Assembly (NCBI GenBank): GCA_050084985.1
Contig: JBITNC010000001.1
Location: 110,236,001-110,300,000 of the forward strand
Length of the DNA stretch: 64,000 nucleotides
Reading direction: 5' to 3'
Source: Nageia nagi
Lineage: Eukaryota; Pinophyta
The notes under the pieces were generated by a model. The model worked only from the letters and a program-made list of their open reading frames with translations, was not told the origin of the DNA and did no database searches. Position numbers and translations under genes: made by a program. Shown piece after piece: positions 35,790 to 48,384 of the stretch (position 1 is the first letter of the stretch; each line of letters begins with the position of its first letter).

Positions 35790-38445
35790 ATTAATAGGCA
35801 TTAGTTTTGTTGATGTTTTAGCCTAATTTCTATTTCTAACATAAGGCTCTTTCTTTTTACCCTTTAATTCTCCATCTTGGATTTTAAATTTTTTTATTAC
35901 AATAGCTTGAGATATTGCTTCCTAAAATGTCTTATGTTTTTGAATCAATAAGGTACCAATTATGGGTCTTACAAAACTTTTACTAAACATTTTAACTAGT
36001 TCTTCTTGTGGTAAAGTATAAGGCATGTTGTCAAAATTACCCTCCATCTTGAAATGAAATTTGTAACTTGTTTTATCCTAAAATTGTTGCAATGTTGTGA
36101 GATAAATTATGGAGATTTTGTATTTAATATTTATCCTAAAGTGTTCTAAGAATAAATTATCTAATTATGCATATATTGTGATGCTATGTTTTGTTAAGTT
36201 ATTATACCAATCCATTGCTTGTCCAACAAGTTTTATAGGAAAGATATGCAACATAAGAGCATCATTGTTGGAAATTACATAATTTGAATATTTAAAGTGC
36301 CTTAAATGTTATTTAGGGTCCTTATTTCCTTTGAAAGATTCAATTTTTAGAATCTCAAATTTGAAAGGAATCTTGTCTTAGGAACACTAGGGTGTATGGG
36401 CTCATTACAAATAGTTCGTAAGAGATTTGATGCTAGTTTTGTTGGTTTAACATTTTCTCAATATCTATTAACCTTTTATCAAAATCATTAATAACTTGTA
36501 TGGAAAAAATAGGATGGATATCATTCCTATCATATTCCCTTTGTTTATTTGTTGAAAATGATTGATAACTTATTTTAGACAATGTTTGATCACCATAATA
36601 ATTTTCATTGTATGGTGTAGTAGGCAGTGGTGGTTGATGTGGAGGAAACTATCATTGCCCCTATTGATATAAAGGTGTAAGAGTATGAGTTTTTTGGATT
36701 TCATGTATATACCAAGGAAAAGGGGGCTTTGGAGGTTATTTTCATTCACATAAAACCTCCCTTTTTCTAGGTAAATAATGATTTTGAGTTTCATGATTTT
36801 TATAACCTTAGGGAGATAAGGATCTTGCTCTAGGTGGCTACTTCCTATTATCTACTATTTTTTTATTAGGTATAATTTACATCTGAGTTTGAACCTATTA
36901 TTTGTGAGGTTTTCCTAGAGGATTTTTACTTGGATATGCATGAAATATTTGTGTTTATACACATGGTTCTTATCCTAATCTTCTAGGTTAGTTCAATTTT
37001 AGTGTATTCAAATTATATAGAATGATTTGTTGGTCATTTGAAGTTGTTCCTAATTTTGATTTGATCTAGACAAGTACAATGGTATTTCTCCTACATTATA
37101 TCTTTAATATAATAAAATTTATTATCAAGCATTGGTTTTGTTGATTTTTTAGCCTAATTTCTATTTCTAACATAAGGCTCTTTCTTTTTACCCTTTAATT
37201 CTCCATATTGGATTTTATCTTTTTCAATTACAATAGCTTGAGAGATTGCTTCCTCAAATGTCTTATGTTGTTGAATCAATAAGGTACTATCAATGGGTAT
37301 TAGACAACTTCGACTAAATATTTTCACTAGTTCTTCTTATGGTAAAGTATAAGGCATGCTTCTCAAAATTACCCTCCATCTTGAAATGAAATATGTAACT
37401 ATCTTATCCTAAAATTGTTGCAATCTTGTGAGATAAGTTATGGAGGTTTTGTATTTAATATTTATCCTAAAGTGTTCTAAGAATAAATTAGCCAATTATG
37501 CATATGTTTTGATGCTATGTTTTGTTACGTTATTATACTAATCCATTGCTTACGAAGCAAGTGTTATAGGAAAGATACATAACATAAGAGCATCATTGTT
37601 AAAAATTACATAGATTGAATATTTAAAATGCCTTATATGTTATTTAGGGTCCTCATTTCCTTTGAAAGATTCAATTTTTGAAATCTCATATTTGAAAGGG
37701 ATATTAGTCTTAGTAACACTAGGGTGTATGGGTCCATTCTAAATATTTTTGTAAGAGATTTTATGCTTGTTTTGTAGGTGTAACATTTTCTCAATCTCTA
37801 TTAACATTTCATCAAAATCATTATTTAGTTGTGTGGGAACAATAGAATTTTTATCATCATTATTACTTTATCTTTGCCTATTTATTTAAAATAATTGATA
37901 ACTTCTTTTGGATGGTATTTGATCACCATAATAGTTTTCACTATATGGTGAAGTAGGTGGTGGTTGATGTGGAGGAAACTATCATTGTCCCTATTGATAT
38001 AAAGCTATAACAGTATAATTTTTTTGAACTTCATGTATAGACCAAGGTAAAGGGGACCTTGGAGGTTATTATCATTCATGTAAAACCTTCCTTTTTCTAG
38101 GTAAATGATGGTTTTGATTTTCATGATTTTTATTACCTTGGGGAGATAAGGATCTTGCTCTAGGTGGCAACTTACTATTATCTACTATTTTTTGATTAGG
38201 CCTATTATGCATCTAAGTTTGAACCTATTATTTGTAAGGTTTCCTTAGAGGTGTTTTACTTTGGTATGCATGAAACACAAGTTGTGTTTACAAACATGGA
38301 TCTTGTCATAATCTTCTAGGTTGGTGTACTTTTTGTGTATTTAGATTGTATAGAATGATTTATTGGTCATTATAAAGTTGTTCCTAATTTTGATTTGATC
38401 TATAAATGTACAATGGTATTTATACTACCTTATATCTTAAAGGAT
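35790..38445. repeat. 1.33-kb tandem duplication of the gag core in element A
   Basis: Copy 1 (about 35790-37115) and copy 2 (about 37120-38445) are in direct orientation. GCCTAATTTCTATTTCTAAC occurs at 35821 and 37152, GAACCTATTATTTGT at 36891 and 38221, and GATTTGATCTA at 37059 and 38392; the offset stays at 1330-1333 bp. The unit covers the capsid core of gag. Substitutions between the copies are scattered throughout, so the duplication is not recent. Confidence 0.93.
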
Positions 38446-39105
38446 CAAGATTTCTCAAATATTTTTGTTTAAGGATCCTATGACTAGTTCTTAGTATAAG
38501 TAGTACTACAATCCATATAACTTATGGTACAAGAAATATAACTAGTCCTAAGGGTAGGTTTATTAGTTTTTAAAACATAATAAGAATCATTATACACCCT
38601 AGCATGGCTTATTGGTTTAGGTGTAGGAGTATTTTTATGTATCAAAACTCTATCATCAAACTCATTCATCTTTCTAGAGATGGTGGAATGAGTATAGTCA
38701 TCTCATCTTATATAAGATTGGACAAGATGTCCATATGGTAGATAGCATGTAATATGATCATATTTCAATTTAAAAGGACCCTTTTGTAAGATATCATAAT
38801 CCAAAGGCATTCATGATGTAGTAGTATTCCTTGAGATGACTTCTTTCTCATTACCTATTAGTGTTTTTTCTAGTAGATAAGTTAGATCTAAGTGAATACT
38901 ATGAGTGTGAGAAGAATGAGGAATATTTAATTGAGTTAAACATTATCTTACTTCATTTAAGGTATCTTCTATTTTCTCAATGAGTTCCTCTCCTAAATAT
39001 TTCTCTTATAGTTCTATAAGACCTATGACTAGGTTATTCCTCTTGGTAGATTTCATCAAATGGATCCTGTTGTTGATGAGCCATTTGAGAACGAGTATTA
39101 ACCAT
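35790..39105 (-). pseudogene. Element A gag with duplicated core
   Basis: A likely start is the ATG at 39105 (MVNTRSQMAHQQQDPFDEIY), a common opening of plant Ty3/gypsy gags. N-terminal pieces include TQLNIPHSSHTHSIHLDLTY (about 38880-38960) and an open 61-codon piece at 38484-38669. The capsid core shows KIESFKGNEDPK (about 37670), DALMLCIFPITLA (about 37590), KTYA.LANLFLEHFRINIKY (about 37480) and ISRWRVILRSMPYTLP (about 37370). The same blocks return once more about 1.33 kb further along (e.g. near 36340 and 36040), giving two cores in series. Stops are frequent. Gag would build the RNA-packaging particle. Confidence 0.75.
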
Positions 39106-40995
39106 TCTCTTTTGTTACTTTTTAGAACCTTACACTTTTCAATTTTTATTTTGGTTTTATTTTTTGATTAGGTAAGGAAAAAACAACATACATCATTCAT
39201 AGCAATTATATTTTATTTTTGACATTTATATTATTGAGAAAAAGCAAATATATGCATAAATAACCTATTTATAACTTACCTTTATGATGTGGTTATCTTG
39301 TCTAATTTAGTTTGATAAATTAGATTATTTTTGTTTTAATAAATGATATGAATGATTTATTTATTTTTATTAATTTTCTTAGATTGTTTTTTTCTATTCA
39401 AGTGTTTAAACAAAGGTAGGTTGGAATCCTATAGGTAATCTATGGTGAAGTATCAGCTTGGTACCTGAAGTGGTCCCCTTAGTGTAATGGGGCTTGGGGA
39501 ATGCCACTAGAGCTATCTTGATAATGGTATTCAAGAATAGCCCTTTTTTTTATAATCACCTAATGAAAAGTAATGAATTTTACCCTAGAACCTAGTATTC
39601 ATCTCTAGGTTTGGCTCTATGGTTTATGGTGTAGATTGGTGGGTGCAAAAAGAGTATAAAATCAATGGTTGGTCATTACCTTCAACTCATTGGTATTTAT
39701 TTAAAAAAGGTCTCATACATATATACTAGGAATAAAAAACTTATGATATCTACACCCCAAACCAACATACATGTCCTTTAATTATGTTTTATTTAGTGTG
39801 AAATAAAAAATATTTTAATTAGTGAGATCTTTATCTAACAAGAACCATTTGCCATTTAGTGCAATTCTTTAACCAAGTTTTAATGAAATTCATTTGTTCC
39901 TTCTAAGTGTAGAAGTAATTAAGTGATATTATTTCAATCCTTTGAGCTCCTTTTTGAGTGGTATGGTAGATAGGAAGAGTTTTTAATGTGTAATAAATTT
40001 CTTTAGATGAGGTTCTTTGACTCCCCTTGAAGTCACAATCCTTCAACCTCCTTTCTAAGTGGTAAGGTAGATAGGAAGGATTTTAATATGTAATAGATTT
40101 CCTTAAATTAAGTTCTTTAACTCCTCTTCAAATTACCATCCTTCAACCTTATTTTGAAGTAATGAGGTGAACCATTGAAGTGTATTAATGTGAAAGGAAA
40201 AGCACCCACCTAGTAAATTAACCAACTTAATGTGTTTTGAGTTTACCTTTACCCTAGTAAATTGAATTTATATTCATTCCATTATTTAAATGAAAATTCA
40301 TTCCTCCTTTTGAGTGTGCAAGTGACTTGGTGAAAATTATTTTCCAATTTTAGTGATAAAGAGTAAAAAAAAAAAAAGAGTTCATTTATTCCTTTCCCAT
40401 TATACCCATTCTTATCACCTAAGGTTGCCTTTCGGTGCAAAGGGAGAGCATATGTGGGTATAAAAGAAAGTATTAAGTGATTTTATTTTTCATTCCCAAA
40501 TCCCACAAAGATAATCAATTCATATAATTTATTCAAATAAATAAAATGAATAATGCATATTCCTTAATCATACACCTACCCTTCCTCTATGCAATCTAGG
40601 CAAAAGAAATCACAAATAAGGGGTTCTTTTTCATTTTGCATTTTTTAATGCTTATATTACCTTTTAAAGATTCATATAAGTTGAAACTTATACCTTATTT
40701 TTCAAGTTGATGATGTTTTTAGATTTTCACATAGAGTCATTGGCAATCTAGTATAAATCCCTAGTGTTTCAAACAAATCACTAGCATTTCAATACAATTT
40801 GTTGGTATTTCAATACAAGTCATTGGCATTTAAATACAAATTGTTCACACCTAATATAGATTACCAATGATCACACAAATAGAAAATAGTATGATTTTTA
40901 GTAACGATTCCACAAACATAGAAGATAAAAAATTAAATATAAACTATAAGAAATACCCCTTGTACCTCATTTTCCATGTAGCTTGTGTGTTAGGA
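39106..40995 (-). other. 5' leader of element A
   Basis: About 1.9 kb between PBS and gag start, non-coding as far as I can see. It aligns with the leader of D (54511-56040, plus strand), for example around 40380-40450 versus 55050-55140 and 39400-39500 versus 55960-56060. It contains a run of 20-21-bp repeats at 40755-40858 and three successive variants of a CTCCTTT..GAGTGGTA-type word near 39945-40150. Confidence 0.7.
40755..40858. repeat. 20-21-bp leader repeats, element A
   Basis: Five units: AAATCCCTAGTGTTTCAAAC, AAATCACTAGCATTTCAATA, AATTTGTTGGTATTTCAATA, AAGTCATTGGCATTTAAATA, AAATTGTTCACACCTAATAT (one trailing base omitted in several). They start about 155 bp after the PBS in the element's direction. 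Element D has a similar run at the matching place (54670-54798). Confidence 0.75.
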
Positions 40996-41013
40996 CCCTC
41001 CTTATAGCACAAA
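40996..41013 (-). promoter_or_regulatory. Primer-binding site of element A
   Basis: Minus strand TTTGTGCTATAAGGAGGG, immediately after the 5' LTR end. The D copy is TTTGGTGCTAGAAGGAGGG, so the A site has lost a G. The exact tRNA is uncertain; TGGTGC could be a C-to-T decayed TGGCGC, the start of the PBS in other Tat/Athila-type elements. Confidence 0.6.
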
Positions 41014-41015
41014 AA

Positions 41016-41999
41016 TGTTTACTCAAAAAACAACCCTACAAGCATGCAAAAAATAAAAGCTATCATAACCAACAAAAACTCTTTATTGATCTTTGAATAA
41101 ACTTCAATTTTGATTATAGATTGCCTTGCAATGGAGGGCTTTAGTACAATGTGTAATATAGGCCTCCTAGAGGCCCTTCTTTGCTAATGTCTTCAAGCTC
41201 TAGATATCATTTAATTGAACCTACAATAAGAATTATTATGATTGCTTCTCCTTACTAACTCCTTAGCTTCTCTTTGCTTTAATCAATTGCTAGTTTGGAA
41301 TCTTGCACATGCACAAACCAACAACCCATCAAACATACATGCTCATGCTCTAAGATTACAATAAATAAACATGAAACAAACATACATATAAGCAAAAATA
41401 GTAAGCTAACATGTAGTTAGAACTGTGGATATAATTCAGCAAAGTAAGTTTGCATTTCATCCTCTCTCTCTCTCCTCTATGGGAAGGGTCTAATTTATAG
41501 ATTTTCCTATGTAGCATTACTTGCTATTTTGGAAGGCAAGGCTAGATTAAAAATCTCATCTAGCCTTGTCATGGATTATATCCATGCAAGGAAAGCATAG
41601 GATCAAGGATGAATTATCCTTGATCTATCAACTTATTTCCTTAGGCACCTTATTTTTCTAGTTTTTTCTTTATATTTTCTATTTATAGGATTGCTAGCAA
41701 TTATCCATTGGATGCCAGTGATTAGTTATGATCACCAATGATTGAGAGACTTTGGCAAACTTTATTGTTTGCATAAAATTTTATTCTCCTCTTTCATTTA
41801 TTAAAAGAGGGGTCATTTTTAGGTGTCTATAGTAGGATCATTGGTTATTACATATTAAGTGTCAGTGATTGGATCAAGTCACCTACTATTGTCTTAGATT
41901 AGTAGTAACTAAAGGGTTTTTAGCAAACTTTATTATTTGCTTAAATTTTTATTCCCTTATTTAATTTATTGAAAGAGGTTTCATTTCTAGGTGTCTACA
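41016..41999 (-). repeat. Shared LTR: 5' LTR of A and 3' LTR of B
   Basis: It begins TGTTTACTCAAAAAACAACC and ends TTTCATTTCTAGGTGTCTACA on the plus strand, thus TG...CA on the minus strand. The PBS and leader of A lie on the low-coordinate side; the polypurine tract of B lies on the high-coordinate side. An additional internal end-like sequence, GGGTCATTTTTAGGTGTCTA at 41811-41830, shows that about 167 bp of the LTR end has been duplicated (41833-41999). Confidence 0.88.
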
Positions 42000-42015
42000 T
42001 TTTTCCTCTTTTTTG
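42000..42015 (-). promoter_or_regulatory. Polypurine tract of element B
   Basis: Minus strand TTTCAAAAAAGAGGAAAAA runs directly into the LTR start TGTAGACACC. It is a clean polypurine tract and the strongest sign that the LTR at 41016-41999 is the 3' LTR of B. Confidence 0.75.
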
Positions 42016-43147
42016 AAATACCCTACATTTTATAAGTAGAGATTATTTCAAAAAACTTAGCCTATCTAAGAGGGGGTGCAATCAAGTCTTATACTTGCAT
42101 TCCTAATCTTAGTTCAAGGCTTTGAATTAACTTATCCTATATGAATAAGCTAAATTTGAGTGATTATATTATGACCAAATTAATTTTTTATTCTTTTACA
42201 TTTTGACATGTTTTGAAAGTAATCAAGATTGTATTGCAAGGTGTAACTTAGATAGTTATCACTATATCATGGTGTTGTGTTGGTGAGATACAAATGAAGT
42301 CTTAGCAATCATGCATATGCCATAACTAACATGTGATAAAGAAACTCCTTTGCAAATACAAAAACATTGATCATTCTAGTTTTATCCTAGCAAGTGGGTT
42401 ACTTGATGATCTTGTGTAAAATTTCATCCAACAATTTTAATCATATCTAAAATCATCCTTCTTTTCTTTGTTAAAAGAAGGGTCATTTTTTGAATTCAAA
42501 GTTACTCAAGAGCTTTGGGTTTTTCAAAGCCTTTTGCTTAGACCAATTTTAACAAATAAAAAAATTATTTCAATTTTACCTTTGACATTTTTTAAATTTT
42601 TTATGTTTTTATAATTTTTTTTATTTTTTAGGATTTGTAATTATTTCTAGCATTTTTATGATATTTTTTATGTGAACAATTTTTGAGTGCAAGTATTTTG
42701 TCCAAATTTAGAAAATATAGCTTAGGTTCTTAATTATTTTCCCTTGGTTGATTGTTGTTGGTTGTTCAAAAGATATAGATAAAGCTTTATAAATAGCTTT
42801 AACTATTCTATTTTATTTTCAATTTTCTCATTTAATACTTATAGTTAATCATAGGCCTAAAGAACTTTTGACATTTGAAACTTTTCCAAATTCTTGGATT
42901 TTCAAAGTGTTTATTTTTGGGTCATCGATGATCCCTTTATGATTCCCTATGATCTGTATGGATCACTAGCATCTAACTAAAAATCATTGGCATTTGATTA
43001 CATAGGGGAATAAAAAGAAAAAGGCTTGCTATCATTTTCTTATTTATTTATTTTGCTAGGTCAAAACTCTGTTCCTCTCTACCCTACAAGTTGAGTGTTG
43101 ACCCTACATTTGCCTTTCTTGTTATTGATTAGATTCAGGATTCCACC
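42016..43147 (+). other. Upstream region of the antisense PMD gene in B
   Basis: Aligns with 21184-22394 of A. It includes GATCACTAGCATCTAACT and AATCATTGGCATTTGATT at 42960-43000, the looser counterpart of the 20-bp repeats in A. No coding frame recognised. Likely promoter and 5' UTR of the antisense gene. Confidence 0.55.
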
Positions 43148-45490
43148 ATGAGGATGCTTGACACTATGCAAGAGGCCAATGAGGGAGGAGGTAGGGTTTA
43201 AAAAACCCCCTTTTAATTTTTTTGCTTAATGTATTAATTTTAACTATTAAAAAATAAATTATAAATTGTAAGGATGGTAGGGATAGTTTTTTAATCATTT
43301 TAGTCTATTTACTTTTCTAAAATTTTGTTATTTTAATGGGATTTTGAGTTTTTTCAAAACCATTAGCTATGGTCATTGACTAGGGCCAAGGGTTTATAGA
43401 AATGCTAGTGATTGGGAATGATAACTAGAAATTCTACAAATATTAACTTCAATCATCAATGATCATCCCTAGAGTAAATTGTTTTAAACATTATAAGTTA
43501 ACTATTTTTCACATGACTTTCTTAGGTCTTAGAGATTTTTGAGCCATGTGGGCAATACCCTAGGATCTTCTTAGAGGGTTAGGATATACTAATGTTTGAG
43601 GATCACACTTTCCTCCTTAGTGTGGGTTTTAGAGTTGGGCCCTATATAGGTTGCATTCATTAGGATTACCCATTACTAGCAACTTTATTGGAGCATTGGG
43701 ACTCTTTGATTAATAAGTTCCATCTTCCAATGGGAGATATGACTATCATGGTGGAGGGCATCCATCATTTATACCATATGCTAATTCAAGGATAATGGAT
43801 TCAACATGCTATGGATAAGGAGTTAGTGTATCCTAACATTATTACCATATATGGATTAGATGTAATTGATAAAGTTATAGGTGATATATTCTCATGTGGC
43901 TTCCCATACTCAGGTATTGGAATAATGATCAATAGAGACTTATATGAGCTTCCTACTTGATGAAACTTATCTAGTTTTTTTCACTTCAAGACATGGGTAG
44001 CAATCAATTCCCTTGGTTACTATTACACATGGTGATTGATATGCTTCAACATGGTACTATTTATGCTTAGGTTCTTACTCTCCTAGCATATATTTATAGG
44101 GAGCTTTTCTTTTATTCATTAGATGATAGGTCATCCTTATTAGTTAAAATCACCCTACAAGCTTGGTTATATAAGCACCTCCATGTCACTTACCCTAATG
44201 GACTTCTAGTTCCTAGCTTTGAGACACACTTTACCTATCTAGCTGGTATTTTACAATGGAGGGATGATTTCTATTCATGTCTCTCTGATGGTATACACTG
44301 TGATGTCACATACTATAAGCATTTGTTATTGCACTTGATGCCTAATTAGGTGAGGTTCATACCTTACCATTCTTATCTAGATTAGGACAATCTTATTACC
44401 TAGCTTATCAGTACTAGATAGGCTAAAGTTCTTAGTAGGAGGTGGATAAACATCCTAGAGTATTTTTACTTTGAGCATGTGTGATGCCAATTCAGCCTTG
44501 TGCAAGATATTCCACCTTCCCTAATCTAATCCTTTAAGAAGGATGAGGTACCTATTAAGGCTATCTAATGAATCACATATGTAGAGCCTAATTCAACATA
44601 GGAGGGGCCATTAGTTGAGGATTTTAAAGCTAATAATGTAGGATCTACTAATGAGTTCCTAGCATGGTGGTAGGTTGAGATAGGGGGAGATGTTGGAGAG
44701 GAGGTGGGTCATCATGTTCATTAGTGAGTTGATGAGCTAGACATGGTAGCTAAGGTTAGAAAAATAGTTGATGATAAGCTAATATGGGAGCAAGTTGAGG
44801 AGAATATGGAGGAGCAAATGGATGATGAGCCAATGGATATAGCTAGTTAGGGTGAGGATACTAAGGTAGGTAGATCAACCAAAGATGCAAGAGAAGATTG
44901 ATCTCATCCTCCATAGGTACCCAATATTGATGCACTCCTAGGTGACATACATGAGTTGAGGTATCAAGTTTCTTAGCTTTGCACACATATGTATCATTAC
45001 CTAGCTAAAAGAGATATATATCTTCAAGAGAGGGATGAGGCTCAAGCCTTCTCATAGGATGGAGGAGCTAGTACATCCATAGGGGAAACTAGTCAACCAT
45101 CGATGTTCATTTAGGGTATTCTTCAATAAAGTGATTATTATTCTTCTATTTTTTCAACATGGTTGATTAGATTACCTCCATATATTCTTGGCATGTTATA
45201 TCTATTTCTTCATGTTTCATATGTTACTATGGATGTTTTAGTTTATCAAGAAACCAATGGGATCCATAGGACTACTACTACATAAGGTAGGGTTGTTAGA
45301 CTTGCTACATCACATAGCTATAGTAGGATAGGTGGGGTTTCTCCATAGCACACATTTCAATCATTTGATATTCATAGAGAAACTTGAGCTATGAGTCCTA
45401 TAGGTTTAGTGGGTGCTACCCATCCAAGATAAGGTAGAGTTGGTAATCCAATAGATGGTGGGGATGGCATTTCATGAGGATATCCTAGTG
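43148..45490 (+). pseudogene. Antisense plant-mobile-domain (PMD) gene in element B
   Basis: Start ATG 43148 sits in CCACCATGAGG, a good plant initiation context (MRMLDTMQEANEGG). GT donor at 43191 and TTTCTTAG acceptor ending at 43525 bound a probable 335-bp intron, matched in A. Exon 2 reads LLEHWDSLINKFHLPMGDMT and VEGIHHLYHMLIQG (43685-43790), the PMD signature W....F.LP.GEMTI, then VIDMLQHGTIYA, LLAYIYRELFFYSLDDRSSL and LQAWLYKHLHVTYP (44030-44200), matching the L..W.WE.....P end of the domain. A C-terminal coiled coil LLGDIHELRYQVS (about 44935-44975) and QERDEAQAF follow. About two dozen stops, many TAG. Similarity to A over the whole length supports a former protein of over 700 residues. 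Role unknown. Confidence 0.75.
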
Positions 45491-45725
45491 ATTAGATCAC
45501 ATATTTTCTATATTTTATGTTGGAATTGTCAATTTTTTATAATCTATGTCATTTATTTTTTGAAATCATCGAGGGCATGATCATTTTATATATTTAGACA
45601 TGCTAGTTGTAGGCTTATTTGTTGATGACCTTATCTATTTTTTGGATCATGGTAGTCATGATCGATGATTAATTTTTCTAGATGTGATGGATAGCTTATG
45701 CAATGAACATTTGATTATATTTTTT

Positions 45726-45889
<164 letters not shown>

Positions 45890-48384
45890 GGTGATAGCCT
45901 AAACTTTTATATGCATGCTTTAGTATTATGTTGATGTATACTAATGTTCTATGTTTTTAGATAGATGTGTTTATCTTTTAATATGGAGATGTATGAATGT
46001 TTTAATTTCCATACTTTGTTTAGTTTAATTATTTATTTATAACATGTTTTGTTAATGCAAAGTGATTTTTATGTTTATATAGGATTTCTATGTTTATAGA
46101 ATAAGATTTGAGTTGTAAGATATTATAATCAGATGCATCATTTTCTATTTTCTTGGCTACTTTTATACATGGTGTAGACATAATATACTAGTATAGACAT
46201 ATGTGATATTATGAATTATGTGGATGTACGGGTGTAAAACACACAATATTTACAAAACACTTATAGATATATGGATCTAAAATGAATACACATAGATACA
46301 TATGGAAAAATGGTATATGAATGTAAAAATGTATGAAACTTAATGACCTAAGTTATTTATGAATGGTTTAATAATTTAGACATCAATCTTAATGATTTGG
46401 AAACTTATCAAGCTTTATAATAATAATAATAATGATTTATGATGGTATGAAATGAATAAATATATATAAATAAATAAATAAGTGTAATGAATAACACCTT
46501 TAATACCTAGTTTTGTCGATTAATCTTCTACTTTGGTCTCATCTACTAGGGATGATATAAAATAAAATTATAATATACTTAAGTTTACTATAGACTCATG
46601 TGTGTGTAATGATATTCATTTCCTTCTCTTGAAATTTGAAAATTGAATACCTCATGCTTATAAATTTTGAGGTATGATTCTTTTTATATTTTTGTTAGGT
46701 AGACTTCATTTCCAAAAAGTGTCCATAGCCTTGGTGAAGGTTAACCCCTTCATCCCATTACAACCTAGCCCTATTGTTAGTAAAGCATCCATAGCCCCAA
46801 TAGAGGATACTATAATAGCCCAAGAATTCTACATCTTTATTTATTTTCTTTTCTTTCTCATTTTTTTTTATTTCTCTTCTATCCTAGCTCTTGGGTTTAG
46901 GATGAAGCAAAAAAGTAGAAGAATCATACTTAAATTTATGCGTAAGAAATACCTAATTCTTGATTGTTTTAAGATTTTAATATGAGAAGTGTATGATCCT
47001 ATTAGTACATTGTCATATATCATAGTTATTTCTTTTATCATCCTAAGTTTTTGAAATCTTGACATAGGATCTTTCAACTAAAACCAAATATGAATGGAGT
47101 ATTCATTGCCTGCTTCTTTATTTGTAAATACAACTATATATATAGATGAATATTATATGGATGTATGTATGATATATGAATACATATAGCTTGATTAGTT
47201 ACCTCTTTGATAATGATTGGTATATAATAATTATTACATTCAAGGTAAAGTACTAACCATTTATGAATAAAATGGATTGATATGAACATAAAGGTAGTGC
47301 ATCCAGTATCCAAGACACTTTAGAAGTACATATTCTGAGTATATATACATATATACATTTTATTTTATTTTTTATAGCTTTACATTTTTTTAGAATTTTT
47401 TATTTTTTGTAATTTTTTTATTTTTTTTGGTTTTTTATTTTTTTTTATAATTTATGTTTTTCCTAATTGGGTAAGAATCTATAACAAGTTATCATGGGTG
47501 AAAGGATGGAAATGATAGTGAGTGTGAATGGTATGATCAATGGCCCATTATGCTAGATCATAGGAGATAGATATAGATAATATGAAATCCTAGCACCAAA
47601 GGTTTATGGATAAAAGATGGGCTATAGTGACATCATCGAAAAGATCTTCTTCAAGATGTAGAAGACATGGCCCATAAAATTTAACAAATTTGACTACCAA
47701 TAGGGTAATAAGAGCATCAATCATAATCCTCCATATGCATTCAGGTTTAGAGAACATGCAGATGAGATTTTAGAGGAACTCTTCATCAGGTATATCATAA
47801 ATTGCACAAGTTCCCCAATGCAAATTCCTTAAGATATTATAAGCATGGTCAAACCTATCTAGTGTGGTGGTTAAGGTTACCATGGATAAAATATGATGTT
47901 GTATACCTTTGAGAAATTGATTGAATCAATCCTTCTCTAATTCTAGGGTCTGGACAAGGTCTCCTAAAGGGTCACTAGGAAATGTATAGGGTGATCATGA
48001 GATATAAAGGGATGAAAATTCTCATAGGATAGGGACATTATAATGTGAATATCCTTCTTGATGATTGGTGGGAGGACTAATGTAATGTAGATGACTCATG
48101 ATTCCTAATGTATGTAAAGTACAACCAACCACCTACAATGTCATATGCAAGCATTTTAGAATTTATATAAAGTTTTTTTTAAATACAAGAACTTATATAC
48201 ACACATATTTATTCATGTAAGAAAATATTTAATAATTTTTTATTTACATATATTTTTTATTATTATTTTAAAGATTTTACTTTTATTAGGGTAAAAAAAA
48301 ATTTACAATCCCTATGTAGCAATTATCATCTTATATTTTATGAATAACCCAATCTTTTTGATCTAAGGAGTAAAAGTATGGAGG
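45890..48384. other. Element B internal non-coding stretch
   Basis: Aligns with 24860-28440 of A but carries the 1.08-kb unit (47190-48250) only once. No recognisable coding domain. The frame at 46674-46985 is hydrophobic and not supported by A. Confidence 0.55.

Noticed and set aside
40755-40858. Repeats with regular spacing, considered as a CRISPR-like array
   Set aside because: The units are degenerate, contiguous without spacers, and lie in a plant retroelement leader.
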